Assembly: GCA_021234155.1 (NCBI GenBank)
Contig: JAJEKV010000014.1
Coordinates: 19,483,513 to 19,547,512, forward strand
Direction: 5' to 3'
Origin: Isoetes taiwanensis
Taxonomy: Eukaryota; Streptophyta; Lycopodiopsida; Isoetales; Isoetaceae
DNA length: 64,000 nucleotides
The notes below the pieces were generated by a model that was given only the letters and a program-made list of their open reading frames with translations, had not been told where the DNA came from and made no database searches. Shown one piece after another: positions 46,074 through 56,097 of this stretch (positions are counted from its first letter, which is position 1; every line of letters begins with the position of its first letter). A program made the translations under genes and the position numbers.

Positions 46074-46785
46074 TACAATATAACAATCAGGGACAACTTT
46101 TGAGTGCTTGGCTATGGCGGATTTGGTGGATTTGCTACTGAAAACGACTGTTGTAGAGATATGGCACCGGATTTCATGCTAAAATTTCACGGATTTGCTG
46201 CTGTAAAGAAATTTCACCGGAGCATAACTGCGAAGATGGGTTATAATAGGGGTTTTATACTTGTTGATGTGCTCATGATCAGGTTCTTGATGACTGGTTG
46301 AAGTTGTAACAGAGAATAGGTCGACTTGATTATGATTTCTTGATATTGGTACAAGCTACATGGCCTCGTAGAAATGCACATTTGGAAGAAAGCTGGACCC
46401 GATTGTTATATTGCAAATGACACATTCATATGTTGGAACCATTCATAACTTACTTTTGGTGACCCACAAAGGAAAATGTTGCCTTATTCTTCTACTCCAT
46501 GATCTTCTAAAAAACTTTTTATACCCATTAATTGTAAGGACGAAAAAAGTTTATTCATAAAAAGTAGCAACTTACAAAATGTACATATCTCATCTAGTTT
46601 TGTGTAGCCACAAGAACATGCCACTAGAACACGAGCACGAAGCAATCGTGTGCTTACTCCAATAGAAGACTAGTTATAAGAATCCATTTGAAGATATCTT
46701 TGTATCCAAACCTAGTACCTCACATCCGACTCAAGATGGGAACATTATAAACCACTTCTTGATTGACCATAGGAGCCAACAAGAG

Positions 46786-47303
46786 TTAAGATAGAATGCT
46801 TCTATCTAGGCCGAGGGCCATGCATTTGGATAGGAAGCCAAGAGGATCGTTGGCCATGCAATCTCTTGTTAAATAAACCTTGTAGCCCGGACCATGCGGG
46901 TTGAAATTCTCGACAAACAAAGAAATAATGCTCAAGAGTCTCAACATATAGGGGGCTATCGAAGTTAAACGAGGCAATATATGAAGCTGAAAATGCTTGC
47001 CTTTGTGAATATCCTCGCGACAAACTCCAAACCATCGGTTCTCTGATACCAACCTCCACCATACGAGGCAACTTCACCGCTATCTAATTTTGCATATAGA
47101 ACATTCCAGTAGAGTAGAAATTTTGCGGCCAAGACAATGGCGACCACCTTCATACCATACTTGAATATAGATAACACTTGCAATGACCCATCATCTCCAA
47201 TGTTAGAGGATGAAATAAAGCAAGTGAGGTGCCAAGAGGTTTGACGGTAGTGGTGCTCGCCATCGAGGATTCTTGATGGGCATGGGTGGATGGACATGGC
47301 CAT
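46786..47303 (-). pseudogene. LINE family 3 zf-RVT scrap, copy 2
   Basis: Minus-strand pieces VIVLAAKFLLYWNVLYAKLD, GGGWYQRTDGLEFVARIFTK and, after a frame change, YVETLEHYFFVCREFQPAWS, then GLQGLFNKRLHGQRSSWLPI. This is the zinc-binding C-terminus of a LINE ORF2 distinct from families 1, 2 and 4. Other domains are missing. Confidence 0.6.
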
Positions 47304-47616
47304 AAAAGATGTCCGATTTGCATTTCACGCATCCGGTAGAAAAGGAGAGGCATTCCGAGGTTGTAGAGGATGAGATAGTGCACGAGGTAGAATTGGTTGA
47401 TTGCCCTCTTGGAGATAGTCCTACATATGAGAAAGACGTGAAGGAATATTTTTAAAAATATTGTTAGTGCACTTGGCAAGGGTGTGTGATTCACAACCGG
47501 AAGGTTCGCGAGTTCAAACCTTGTCTTGTGCAACTACCTTTTGCATCCGTGTGACGACCATCTTTTGTACATACGGTATAATGTTCGTATGATACGAATA
47601 TCCTTATGGTCGCCAC

Positions 47617-48063
47617 ACCATCCCTCCCACACGACGGCGAGTCCTGAGGCTGGGGCGGAGTACTCAAACTTGGCTTGTTCGGGTAACGTCGGTGAAACTC
47701 CGCAATTTTATCAGGCACATTAGTCAGATTTTTGGCAGGCTCCCAGGTCCTATCACTTGGCAAGTAACCTTCCCAATCGACAAAGTAATACAATCGTCGA
47801 CGAAGAAACTTGGAGTCCGAATCTCGAATCTCGAACTCCTCATGATCATCAATCTCGACTGGTGGTGGAGGTACTCGAGTTGGAAATGGATTCGCCATAT
47901 AGGGTTTCAACAAAGACACATGGAACACTGGGTGAAGCCGAACTGATGGCAAAAGCTCAAGATGGAAAGCAGCATCACCAACTCGTTCAATGATCCGATA
48001 GGGACCTAAGCGCTGGTAGTCGAGTTTGTTACAAGGGCAAGCTGTCGGCAAATCCCAATGCAA
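47617..48063 (-). pseudogene. Integrase C-terminus and chromodomain, copy 2
   Basis: The frame from 48,063 downward reads MHWDLPTACPCNKLDYQRLG, PYRIIERVGDAAFHLELLPS and the chromodomain RRRLYYFVDWEGYLPSDRTW. The aromatic cage positions (Y, W, W) of a chromodomain are present. Small changes after HRRYPNKPS move the frame so that it reads on to 47,491; copy 1 shows the likely real end with a basic tail at 28,602. Confidence 0.88.
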
Positions 48064-48069
48064 AAGCCA

Positions 48070-49140
48070 AACAAGATCACCAACTGCAAAATGAGGAGTG
48101 TCCTGACGGTGCTGATCTGCATGATAACGATAACGTGCTTGGGCCTAGAGGAGATGGTGCTGAAGATCATCCTAGAGCATGAGGAGCTTCTCGAGCCTGT
48201 CCTCGGCACTGGGATTGACTGAGTCATATCCAGGAGCAATGAAACACCACCAGGGATGCATGCGGAAATTAATAAAGAACGGAGTCTGGCCTATGGAGGC
48301 ATGGACAGAATTATTGTAAGCAAATTCTGCCAGTGGTAGCCAATCAACCCAGTCCTACTAATAATTGATGAAGCATCGCAAATACTGCTCAAGTCTTTGA
48401 TTAGTGCGCTCCACCTGCCCATTGGTCTCTCGGTGATGTCCGAACAAGAGCGAACGTTCCACATGCAAGAGTTGCAATAGACACTTCCAAAAGCTAGCAA
48501 CAAACTGAGGGCCGCGGTCACTGACAATGTTAACTGGTAAGCCAATGGACTCGAACCACCTCTCGAAGCAAGAGAACCGATGTGGCTTCACTGGAGATAG
48601 AAATGCTGCAAGGAATGAAATGTGCCATCTCGGAAAAATGGTCAACAACAACAAGGATGGCGTCATGACCCTGGAAGGATGGAAGCTCGACAATAAAATC
48701 CACCGAAATATTCTTCCAAGGACCGGCTGGAACTGGTAAAGGGTGAAGCAGGCCATGTGGGCGGTGCTTGGGAGCTTTTGCATGACAACAAATATCACAT
48801 GAGCGTACAAAAGTCTCAACAGTGCGGCGGAGACCTGGCCACTAATAATCTCGAGCAATAAGTTCTAGAGTCTTGGCAATGCCAAAATGGCCGGCGAGAG
48901 GAGAATCATGACAGGACTACAAAACTTGAATTCGAGGGGCACCATTCGGAATATACAGGAATCCATCAAGAAATAGAAGTCCATCTGGAACCCCAAAATG
49001 ATCATAGTCCAACCACATTTTCGGGAAGATGATGCTGAGCCAAGCTGTGATATTATATCCTGTGCCAATGGATCAGAAGGAAGAGATGCTCGAATAGCCT
49101 CCAACAAGAATGTATCATGAGGCCTCTCGAACAAGTGATG
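48070..49140 (-). pseudogene. Chromovirus integrase with TAG stops at expected CAG codons
   Basis: The integrase inserts the cDNA. The zinc-binding region is decayed; recognisable parts are ESCHDSPLAGHFG-like sequence preceded by TAG, ARDY then TAG then WPG (expected YWWPG), SVDFIVELP (first catalytic D), NIVSDRGPQFVASFWKCLLQ (second D), ETNGQVERTNQRLEQYLRCF (catalytic E) and INY followed by two TAG before DWVDWLP. Stops lie at plus-strand CTA 48,917, 48,842, 48,355, 48,358 and 48,145. Four of the five sit where relatives have Gln (CAG). Copy 1 shares the last three. Confidence 0.85.
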
Positions 49141-49235
49141 GCCATGAGCTGTAACGATCAGGTCCTAGAATAACCTGTGATTACTGATCAAATGCTGGCT
49201 CCCCCTCCTTAGGTTCAAAATAAGATCTGCGAGAA

Positions 49236-50480
49236 AGAGCATCATGGTTTCCCTTTAAGCGTGCCAGGTCGAAACTTGATGATGAAATCAAAGCGAGATA
49301 GCACCTGTGTATGCCACCGAGCCTGACGATGATTAAGAACTCGAGCAGACTGAAAATACTCCAGATTGGGATGGTCCATATACACAGTCACCTTATGAGG
49401 AGAACCCTCAAGAAATCGTCGCCACTTCTGAAAAGAGTCAACAATCGCCAAAAGTTCCTTATCATAAATAGGATAGTTGATTTCTGCGGCCTGGAACTTT
49501 CGGGAATAATAGGCGATCGGGTGCTGCCAAGAGCAAAATCTGATGCATCAGCTTCGAGAATATAGGGACGCGCAGGATCTGGGTGTGCAAGAACAGGTGC
49601 TGCTGTAAAAGCATGCTTCAGAGTGATGAATGCTGATTCTACTTCAGTTGTCCACTTAAAAAGAACATCCTTCCTAGTGAGACGTGTCAAAGGCAAGACG
49701 ATCTCCGAATAGTCCTTGATGAAGCGGCGATAAAAATTGGCAAACCCCAAGAAGCACTGTACATCTTTGACCGAGGAAGGTGTTTCCCAATCAAGATGAC
49801 CTTCTCTAGATCCATGGTAATGCCCTGAGACGTGACGTGATAGCCCAGAAACGCGACGTTGTCCTGCTCGAACTGACATTTCTCCAGCTTGGCATAAAGT
49901 CCATGTTCCCGTAGCTTCTGAAGGACCTTCCTGACATGTTCTTCATGCTCCTCCAAAGTCTTCGAATAAACCAGAATATCATCTAGATAGATGATAACAT
50001 AAAGATCCAAAAACTCCCGAAAAACATCGTTAGCCATGTGCTGAAAGACCGCTGGAGCATTGGTAAGGCCGAAAGGCATGATGGTATACTCAAAATGACC
50101 ATACCGAGTTCGAAAGGATGTCTTTCACTCATCACCTTCCCTGATGCGGATAAGATTATAGACACCTCGAAGATCAATTTTCGTGAAGTATCGTGGAATC
50201 AGAGGGAGAGGATAGCGGTTACGCACAATGATCTTGTTGAGGCCGCGATAATGCACAACCAGCAGCAAAGAACCATCCTTCTTGGAAACAAAGAAGATGG
50301 CAGCTCCTGCGGGTGACTGAGAATGTCGAATAAACCCAGTTGCAAGATTCTCCTCGATATAAATCCGCAAAATCTCCAATTCTGTTGGCGACAAGCCATA
50401 GATAGGGCCAAATAGCGGGGTCGTCCCTGGCTAAAGATCAATGGGGCAGTCATAAGGACGATGCTCCGGAAGCTTACCTT
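49236..50480 (-). pseudogene. Chromovirus RT and RNase H
   Basis: [42 protein letters not shown], then GDE* where TGG has become TGA (plus strand about 50,127), then [20 protein letters not shown] and [12 protein letters not shown] (active site), [20 protein letters not shown]. Connection and RNase [41 protein letters not shown] (catalytic D in DASDFALG), then in another frame AIVDSFQKWRRFLEGSPHKV and NHRQARWHTQVLSRFDFIIK. It copies the element RNA and removes the template strand. At least three frames are involved, so it is inactive. Confidence 0.9.
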
Positions 50481-50910
50481 ATCAAAAACATCGCCAAAAT
50501 CCTTGTACTTATCAGGAAGGACAGGAGCAGACTTTTCTGAAGCAGAGCTAGTCGAAGGATGGACTTGGATGCAAATGCTGATCTGGGATCTTGCCTACCA
50601 GATCTAATAAACTTGTGAAGAGAGATCTTCGAGATACGGAGCTGAGGGCGCGAAGAAGCCTCTACAGAAGCAGGATCAAGAACAGGAGTGAGAGCAGGAA
50701 CAGGAGCACCTAAAGGGATACAGTGAGAAGGCGTAAACTAGGAGAGTCATCTTCACTATTCAGGAGCCCCCGGCTGAATTTTGAAATGATGACTTTACTC
50801 TACAATGAGAAGTTTATCATGCCTAGATCGCATGTGCATTTTGAAAGGATGCATTTGAAATAAGCCACCTTAATCATACCATCCTCCTCAGTACTGGCCA
50901 ACATGAAATT

Positions 50911-51162
50911 TTAGATTATTGCAATGACTTTATATATTTTGACATGTGGGGCTTGCAATAAGGAAGCCATATTGGGTACTACTAAGGACTGACTTGGCCA
51001 GTGTGATGTGACCAGAAAGGGACAACTGTCGCGATGAGACCACCAAGTGTTTCTCAAACCCTTAATAATTTCAACTCTAGCACTAATATGAATGCCAACC
51101 GATCCCAAGCAACTCGATGGCTTGTGCATGAGCAAGCAACTATCTTGGATTATCATGAACAC
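50911..51162 (-). pseudogene. LINE RT C-terminal scrap, inverted copy
   Basis: The minus-strand counterpart of 37,911-38,160: GIHISARVEIIKGLRNTWWS, then LVTSHWPSQSLVVPNMASLL in a shifted frame. Confidence 0.5.
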
Positions 51163-51966
51163 ATACCTGAGTTGGGGTGTCCAATGTCCATGGGGCCGTA
51201 CGCTTCTGCCACCCCATTGCTTATTTTGTTAAACGTGACTTGTATGTTGACCATTCTATAAGCTTTGAGAACTTCATTGCCATACATAATTGCATTAGAA
51301 GGGCTTCAACAAGCCTTGAAGTAATTAGTGTAGAACAAGCTATGGCATTGCCAAAAGATAATTTGGTGGAAAAAAAACTCTAGTTGGTGGAGTATTTGCG
51401 CATTTAAATTCTCAGAAATATAAATTTAAATGCAATCATACATTGAGGATATTTTCAATCACTTTGTTTTCCCTTAAAATGCCCACACAAAATGGAGGTA
51501 GTATTGCTTCAAAAATTTTCGCCTCAACATGGGTGGTTAGCCCTCACATGTCACCTTGTCTTTATCACCACTTTATTCAATGGAGTCTTTGAGTGATCTA
51601 TAGTACTATATTGGCCATCAATGTTCAATTTTTTCACATCCTTATCTGTGTTAGTTGATTTAAGAACTTTTCATGCTTTAGAGAGAAAAATGTCTTGCAA
51701 GCTTTTAGCTTGACTGCTAATCTAGAATTATGGCCAGCTAATCTAAAGGAAAATCTCTATTTTAAAGTACGAAATTTCTCTTCAACTCCTAGACTACCAT
51801 TCTAAATTTCAAATTTTTGGTTACTTGTAAGATTCACCTTTGCCGTCATTTACATCAGTTGGGGTTATTTTCAATCATTTTTGTAATTAAGAATGATGTA
51901 CTTTCTTTACTCTCAGAAAGCCTACACTAAACGGAGGCAATGTCGTGTTTTTAAGAAATCTAGACT
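51163..51966. repeat. Inverted copy of 15,220-16,020 (and 37,110-37,910)
   Basis: Reverse complement of the direct blocks, non-coding. It includes the sequence GGTGGTTAGCCCTCACATGT, a diverged relative of the words at 7,700, 26,290 and 45,310. It ends at TCAAATTGGG, where the DNA element is inserted. Confidence 0.8.
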
Positions 51967-51989
51967 CAAATTGGGGCGTCGAAATATTT

Positions 51990-52262
51990 TTACCCCAGTT
52001 ATTGTGATTCCATCGCAAGATATTCCTTGCCGCAGAATCACGAGCCCGGGGAAACGGGATCCGTTCCAAAGGTCCCGTTATTCGTACCTGACAGTGTCAG
52101 GTGTACCTTCTGATGGATCTCAGCCTTCCGTTTACAGGGTCCATCCTGACCGTCCGTTTTATACCTTCCGGCAGAATCACCTCCGCAAAATACCGCCGAA
52201 TGGAATCACCGCCCATTTATTCCACAGGGCGGAATCACCATCTGGAATATCCGATACACGGA
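51990..52262. repeat. Left subterminal hairpin-repeat zone
   Basis: Several units with GATTCC / GGAATCAC words (for example CCGCAGAATCAC, GGCAGAATCACC, GCGGAATCACC) in the orientation opposite to the right-hand array. Confidence 0.65.
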
Positions 52263-53438
52263 TATGGCTATGGCGGAAAACACGGGGCTTCGAAGAATTT
52301 CCCTCTCCGGCGATTCCGACACTTCTTCCCGCCATAGCCGACCTTGCTTTTCCTTTCCGGCTTTCGGTATTCATTCTAAGTTCTTCTATTCAATCGATTG
52401 TTTGATCCATTTGACCAGCAATTTAGGAAGTTTTTCCCCCTTCTCTGCCGCCCATTTTGGTCCAGTAGTTGATCCCCATATTCTTGCTCAAGATCGGTGG
52501 CTAAGTAGCTTCTTCTTTCGCTCTTATCGTTAGAAAGCGGCGCCGCATCAAATCATTCGGGTTCTTGTTGGGCCTAACAGATTTAAAAGCTTTTTGGATA
52601 CCGGATTTTCGGTTTTGTGTTTGTTGCGAGCAGTTTTTTAAAGAGTTTATCGCGGTTCCTAGGCTCGGAAGTTCGGCCAAGCGGTTGGTAGTTCATATCC
52701 TTGCTTAGTTATTCTTAAATTGTGAGATTAAACCTGCGCAGAGGTTGCCGGATCAGAAAATTTTGGATTGAATACTTTGGCCGCAGTAAGAATTGTTACA
52801 TCTGTCTGAGCAAGCATCAGAAATTGCAGGTTTTATCTTTAGGCTCAAGAAGTAGTATAGAAATGCGTCTTATTATTTCGTTTGCAGGCAACCTCACAAT
52901 TTTGCATTTCGGATTTCCAATATTTTCGACCTAAAGCTTGATTCTTCTGGTTCGATGTGCGTCTTGGATCAACAAGGTTATGTAGCCAGGTATGGCTTAC
53001 ATTTTCTATTAGCAGAGGTCTGAGAAAAAAGTACCCAAGCTGACAGCACAGATGCACACTACTAAAAAATTCGGATATGAGCCTTTGACATTGGCATATA
53101 CTATGGGTTCTGGCGGAGAGGCTTTTTTTAAAATCCTGGACAATAAGTGTGTTGCTAGCAAATGCGGGAGTCTGTGTGCTTTCAGATGAAGTTTAGTGGA
53201 AACAGGTACTTTAATTGGGAGTACCATAATAGTTATGTTGCCTCAGATCTTGCATTTTCAATTTCGTCAGTGCGGCATTGGAAGGTAGATTACCATCTTG
53301 CAGATTAACTGATAAGGTAGGTTGAAAACATTTCTTCTGGACAACAATTAGATAGAAACTACTGTGCACACAGTTTTTTATATGCTAGTTAGACTTTTTA
53401 ATTGATTTGTAGCACGGGCTTTAATTTTTACATTATAG

Positions 53439-53503
53439 GCAAATGAAAAGCTGCCTGAATGGTTTCGGGATGATGATGCACTGAAGAGAGCAATAACAGC
53501 AAG
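53439..53503 (+). other. Possible captured host exon (65 bp)
   Basis: TTTTTACATTATAG precedes and GTAAGTA follows, both good plant splice signals. The exon reads ANEKLPEWFRDDDALKRAIT then AR, without stops. I do not recognise the gene. Upstream stretches such as KFGYEPLTLAYTMGSGGEAF (about 53,065-53,125) and VLLANAGVCVLSDEV (about 53,150-53,195) also look gene-derived. If real, the element has captured host sequence. Confidence 0.4.
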
Positions 53504-53969
53504 GTAAGTATATTCATCCATCCATCTCTCTGTTTTTAAGTTTGAATTCTCTATTTGGAAATTATAGGTTAATGGACAAGTGTGCATTCCTATTCTAGAG
53601 AAATGGGTCGGCCCAGCTCACAATGCGGCCCAGATTCACTATTCCTGTTGAATCTAGAGAAATGGGTTACATTAGAAACGGGTTTTTTGTTCTTGCTTTA
53701 AAACAGGCATGTTTATTGTTTCTTGTTCTTGTTTGAAGCACCCCATGGCATTGCCGATAATGGCAAGGGGTTCAAATCCCCAACCAGAAATGTTTTGGGC
53801 AGTGCAAGGGCTTGTTTTTTTCAACGATTGGTTTAATATTAATTTTCTTCATGATCTTCAAGTAACCATCCTCAACCATTTTTTATGGAATCATGCATGA
53901 ACTTCTGCTGGGATTGAACCATCAGCCAATTTTTCCTCCCTGCTTGCAGTTATCACAAATTCAAAGTTC

Positions 53970-54320
53970 CCCAGGTGATTCCTTCCCGCGGAATGCATTC
54001 GTGGTGATTCCATCTCGAAGAATCTTACATTTGTGATTCCACCGGGCAGAATCGCATGGTTGTGATTCCATCTGGCGGAATAGCAATGTTGTGATTCCAT
54101 CTCACGGAATCAGACGTTCGTGATTCCATCTGGCGGAATAGCATGGTTGTGATTCCGTCTGGCGGAATAACACGATTGTGATTCCGTCTCGCGAAATAAA
54201 TAATACGGTTGTGATTCCGTCTGGTGGAATACATGAGCGGTGATTCCATCTCGAAGAATCGTAAATTGGTGATTCCATCTGGCGGAATAGCAAAGTTGTG
54301 ATTCCGCCGGAAGGTATAAA
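53970..54320. repeat. Right subterminal array of ~12 short hairpin units
   Basis: About twelve degenerate units of 28-33 bases, each close to GTGATTCCATCTGGCGGAAT. Within a unit ATTCC and GGAAT form a 5-bp stem with a 7-base loop. The spacers between units vary. Confidence 0.85.
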
Positions 54321-54466
54321 TGACACAAAAGCGACCACGCCGCAATTCTGGATAACGGGGGCTCGCACGGATAACGGGGTCTCCTACCACGGTGATTCCG
54401 CGGGATGGAATTTTTTGCGATGGAATCACAATAACCGGGGTAAAAATATTTTGTTCCCAAATTGGG

Positions 54467-55375
54467 TGGTTAGTCCTCACATGTCACCTTGTCCTTGTCA
54501 CTACTTTATTCCATGGAGTCTTTGGGTGGTCCACATTCAATATAATATTGATCATCATTGTTCTATGTTGTTCACGTCCTTAAATTGGTTTCGAATTTTT
54601 TTGCTTCCTAGAAAAATGTCCTACAAGTTTTTAGCTTGCCCGCTACTCTAGAACTCAGGCCAACTAATTCTTAAGGACTATGAAGGAAACACCTGTTGAA
54701 AAGAAGGAAGCATTCTCCTCAACTTCTAGGCTACTCTGCTATATTTTGAATTTTCAAATCTTTATATGAGTTTCACAGAATTTCCTGAATCAATTGGATG
54801 TGCACAAGATTGTAACACCATAGTCTAAACACAAATGAAGATTTGAAGCCCTCAAATTTGTTATGTCCAGCGTTGAAAATCTCTTGTGTTGTTGAAATAT
54901 CAAAGATTGAGATCTCTCTCATTAGCATACATTCCATATAAAGTGATCCCTCTATATATGTGTCACATTGTCTCCCACTTTTACCAGTTATTATACTCCT
55001 AATGACTTAGACTTGAATATATAAAGAGTAGACTAGGGGCTACAATGACCAAAGTGAGTAACATCTCTATGCTTCATGACCGCTACTTTGATATTAGATG
55101 TAAGGAGTACTCTTTATTTTATCGTATGGCATTTGATATTAGGTGTCTCGAGTTCAAAAATATATTTGTGAAACGTTTACTTTTTAGAATGTGCCTAGTA
55201 TGATGGGCTATTTGCCCTTTGATCCGAAAACGAAAACACGAAGCATGCTTAAACATGGAAACAAGGTGTTTTGATTTATGAAAAACCTTTCATGTACTTT
55301 CTCAGCTTCCAGGATAAAATCACGGTGGACTTGTGAAACCCTATAGATTTGCTAAATTATCTTAATCTTAACATA
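54467..55375. repeat. Inverted copy of 14,180-15,215 without the LINE tail
   Basis: Reverse complement of the direct blocks. It shows the empty site TCCTACAAGTTTTTAGC at about 54,620. Non-coding. It ends at CTAAATTAT, after which CTTAATCTTAACATATA is extra sequence before the next element. Confidence 0.8.
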
Positions 55376-55377
55376 TA
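55259..55377 (+). repeat. 119-bp flank segment, repeated at 58,487-58,605
   Basis: The 119 bases up to AACATATA are repeated at 58,487-58,605 in the same orientation, offset by 3,228 bases. The left copy then continues into the terminal repeat (CAAGAAATTT), the right copy into TAAACATCAAGGG. Confidence 0.85.
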
Positions 55378-55389
55378 CAAGAAATTTAT

Positions 55390-55411
55390 CGCGGCGGCCA
55401 AGGCCGCCGCG
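55390..55411. repeat. GC-rich perfect palindrome next to the left terminal repeat
   Basis: CGCGGCGGCC and its inverse GGCCGCCGCG are separated by AA. It lies in an otherwise AT-rich setting and overlaps the end of the terminal repeat. Confidence 0.9.
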
Positions 55412-56013
55412 AACATTTCTCTTCCCTGGCTTCTCTGTGCTTAAAAAAGTCATTTAGTAAACAAGAATATTTGCAATAAAGCTTTTGCAATTTAATTCAT
55501 CACATTCTTATATTTTTATATGTGCCTCCAAGGGGCTTCTTGTTGTTGGTTTAAAAAAATTGGTTATGCTTATTGGTTTGATTGACTTAGAATCACAATG
55601 TTCAAGAAATAGCTAACGTTTTTCTAATCTAACATACTTCTAATACTCTTAGAGGGCACGCCGCCTTATGCACACTGTCACCCTTTGTTACCGTTCTCCA
55701 TTTCTTTACTTGTCTTTATTCTGCCATACTTTTCTCCATTTCTTTGTTTAAAACCAACTTAAATGTCAGAATCCCTTCCAGCATTGACGAGCTACATCTC
55801 CTTGTAATGCTTTGGTTAGAGATCGTATCCCTTAAATGTTGCTGCAAAGTAAAACCAAAGCAGAATGAAAGCTTATTCTTACCATTAAGACCCACAGGGG
55901 AGTTTGTTCAAATAGCAGGAGCTACAATAACAATGTATCAGGCGATCTACATAATAGGGTAAGGAATTAAATTTTGAGATAGTCGAAAGTAATTTACAGA
56001 AGGGGATTTTACC

Positions 56014-56097
56014 TTGGAGCTAGCTGTGACCCAATATTTGTGTCGGTTCTACTTCTTGGAGCTAGCTGTGACCCAATATTTGTGTCGGTTCTACTTC
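56014..56097 (+). repeat. Exact tandem duplication, 2 x 42 bp
   Basis: The unit starting CTTGGAGCTAGCTGTGACCC occurs twice with period 42 and a 6-base third start. Since 42 is a multiple of three, the 14-residue reading (LELAVTQYLCRFYF) repeats in frame, but I do not believe the frame is a gene. Confidence 0.9.

Larger units (their letters stand above)
45246..47490. repeat. Direct second copy of the 26,224-28,440 block
   Basis: Holds the triple-arm hairpin (45,600-45,758), the foldback (45,961-46,073), a minus-strand LINE family-3 scrap and the tRNA-like segment (47,459-47,541). From about 46,590 to 47,690 this copy carries changes at CAG/CTG that copy 1 lacks. No other genes. Confidence 0.82.
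47617..50560 (-). mobile_element. Ty3/gypsy chromovirus, 3' LTR start to pol (5' part missing)
   Basis: On the minus strand the order is RT, RNase H, integrase, chromodomain, a polypurine-like tract and an LTR start (TGTGGCGACCATAAGG at 47,617 downward, against TGTGACGACC in copy 1). This order defines a chromovirus. No gag, protease, primer-binding site or second LTR is found. Upstream of RT the sequence runs into the inverted block containing a LINE scrap. Stops within pol are described with its domains. Confidence 0.9.
51976..54457. mobile_element. 2.5-kb DNA transposon with long inverted repeats and 9-bp target duplication
   Basis: CAAATTGGG flanks both sides (51,967-51,975 and 54,458-54,466), and the empty site with one copy is present in inverted form near 15,210. 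The ends are inverted repeats: ATATTTTTACCCC, GTTATTGTGATTCCATCGCA at the left is matched by the reverse complement of 54,380-54,450. Subterminal zones are full of short hairpin units. A 9-bp duplication and long terminal inverted repeats fit a Mutator-like element; 8 bp (hAT-like) cannot be excluded. No transposase frame is seen, so it is non-autonomous. The interior (52,270-53,970) looks like gene-derived sequence with introns. Confidence 0.85.

Noticed and set aside
47617-50560. Integrated virus
   Set aside because: The chromodomain and domain order mark a plant Ty3/gypsy retrotransposon; no envelope-like gene is present.
53140-53200. MCM-type Walker B motif in VLLANAGVCVLSDEV
   Set aside because: The resemblance is limited to about fifteen residues, the frame stops at once and neighbouring readings do not support an MCM protein.
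53745-53785. tRNA gene suggested by GGGGTTCAAATCCCC
   Set aside because: Only a T-arm-like hairpin is present; no A box, anticodon arm or acceptor stem can be placed.
53970-54320. CRISPR-like array
   Set aside because: Units are degenerate, the repeats are themselves hairpins, spacers are short and irregular, and the setting is a plant transposon end.
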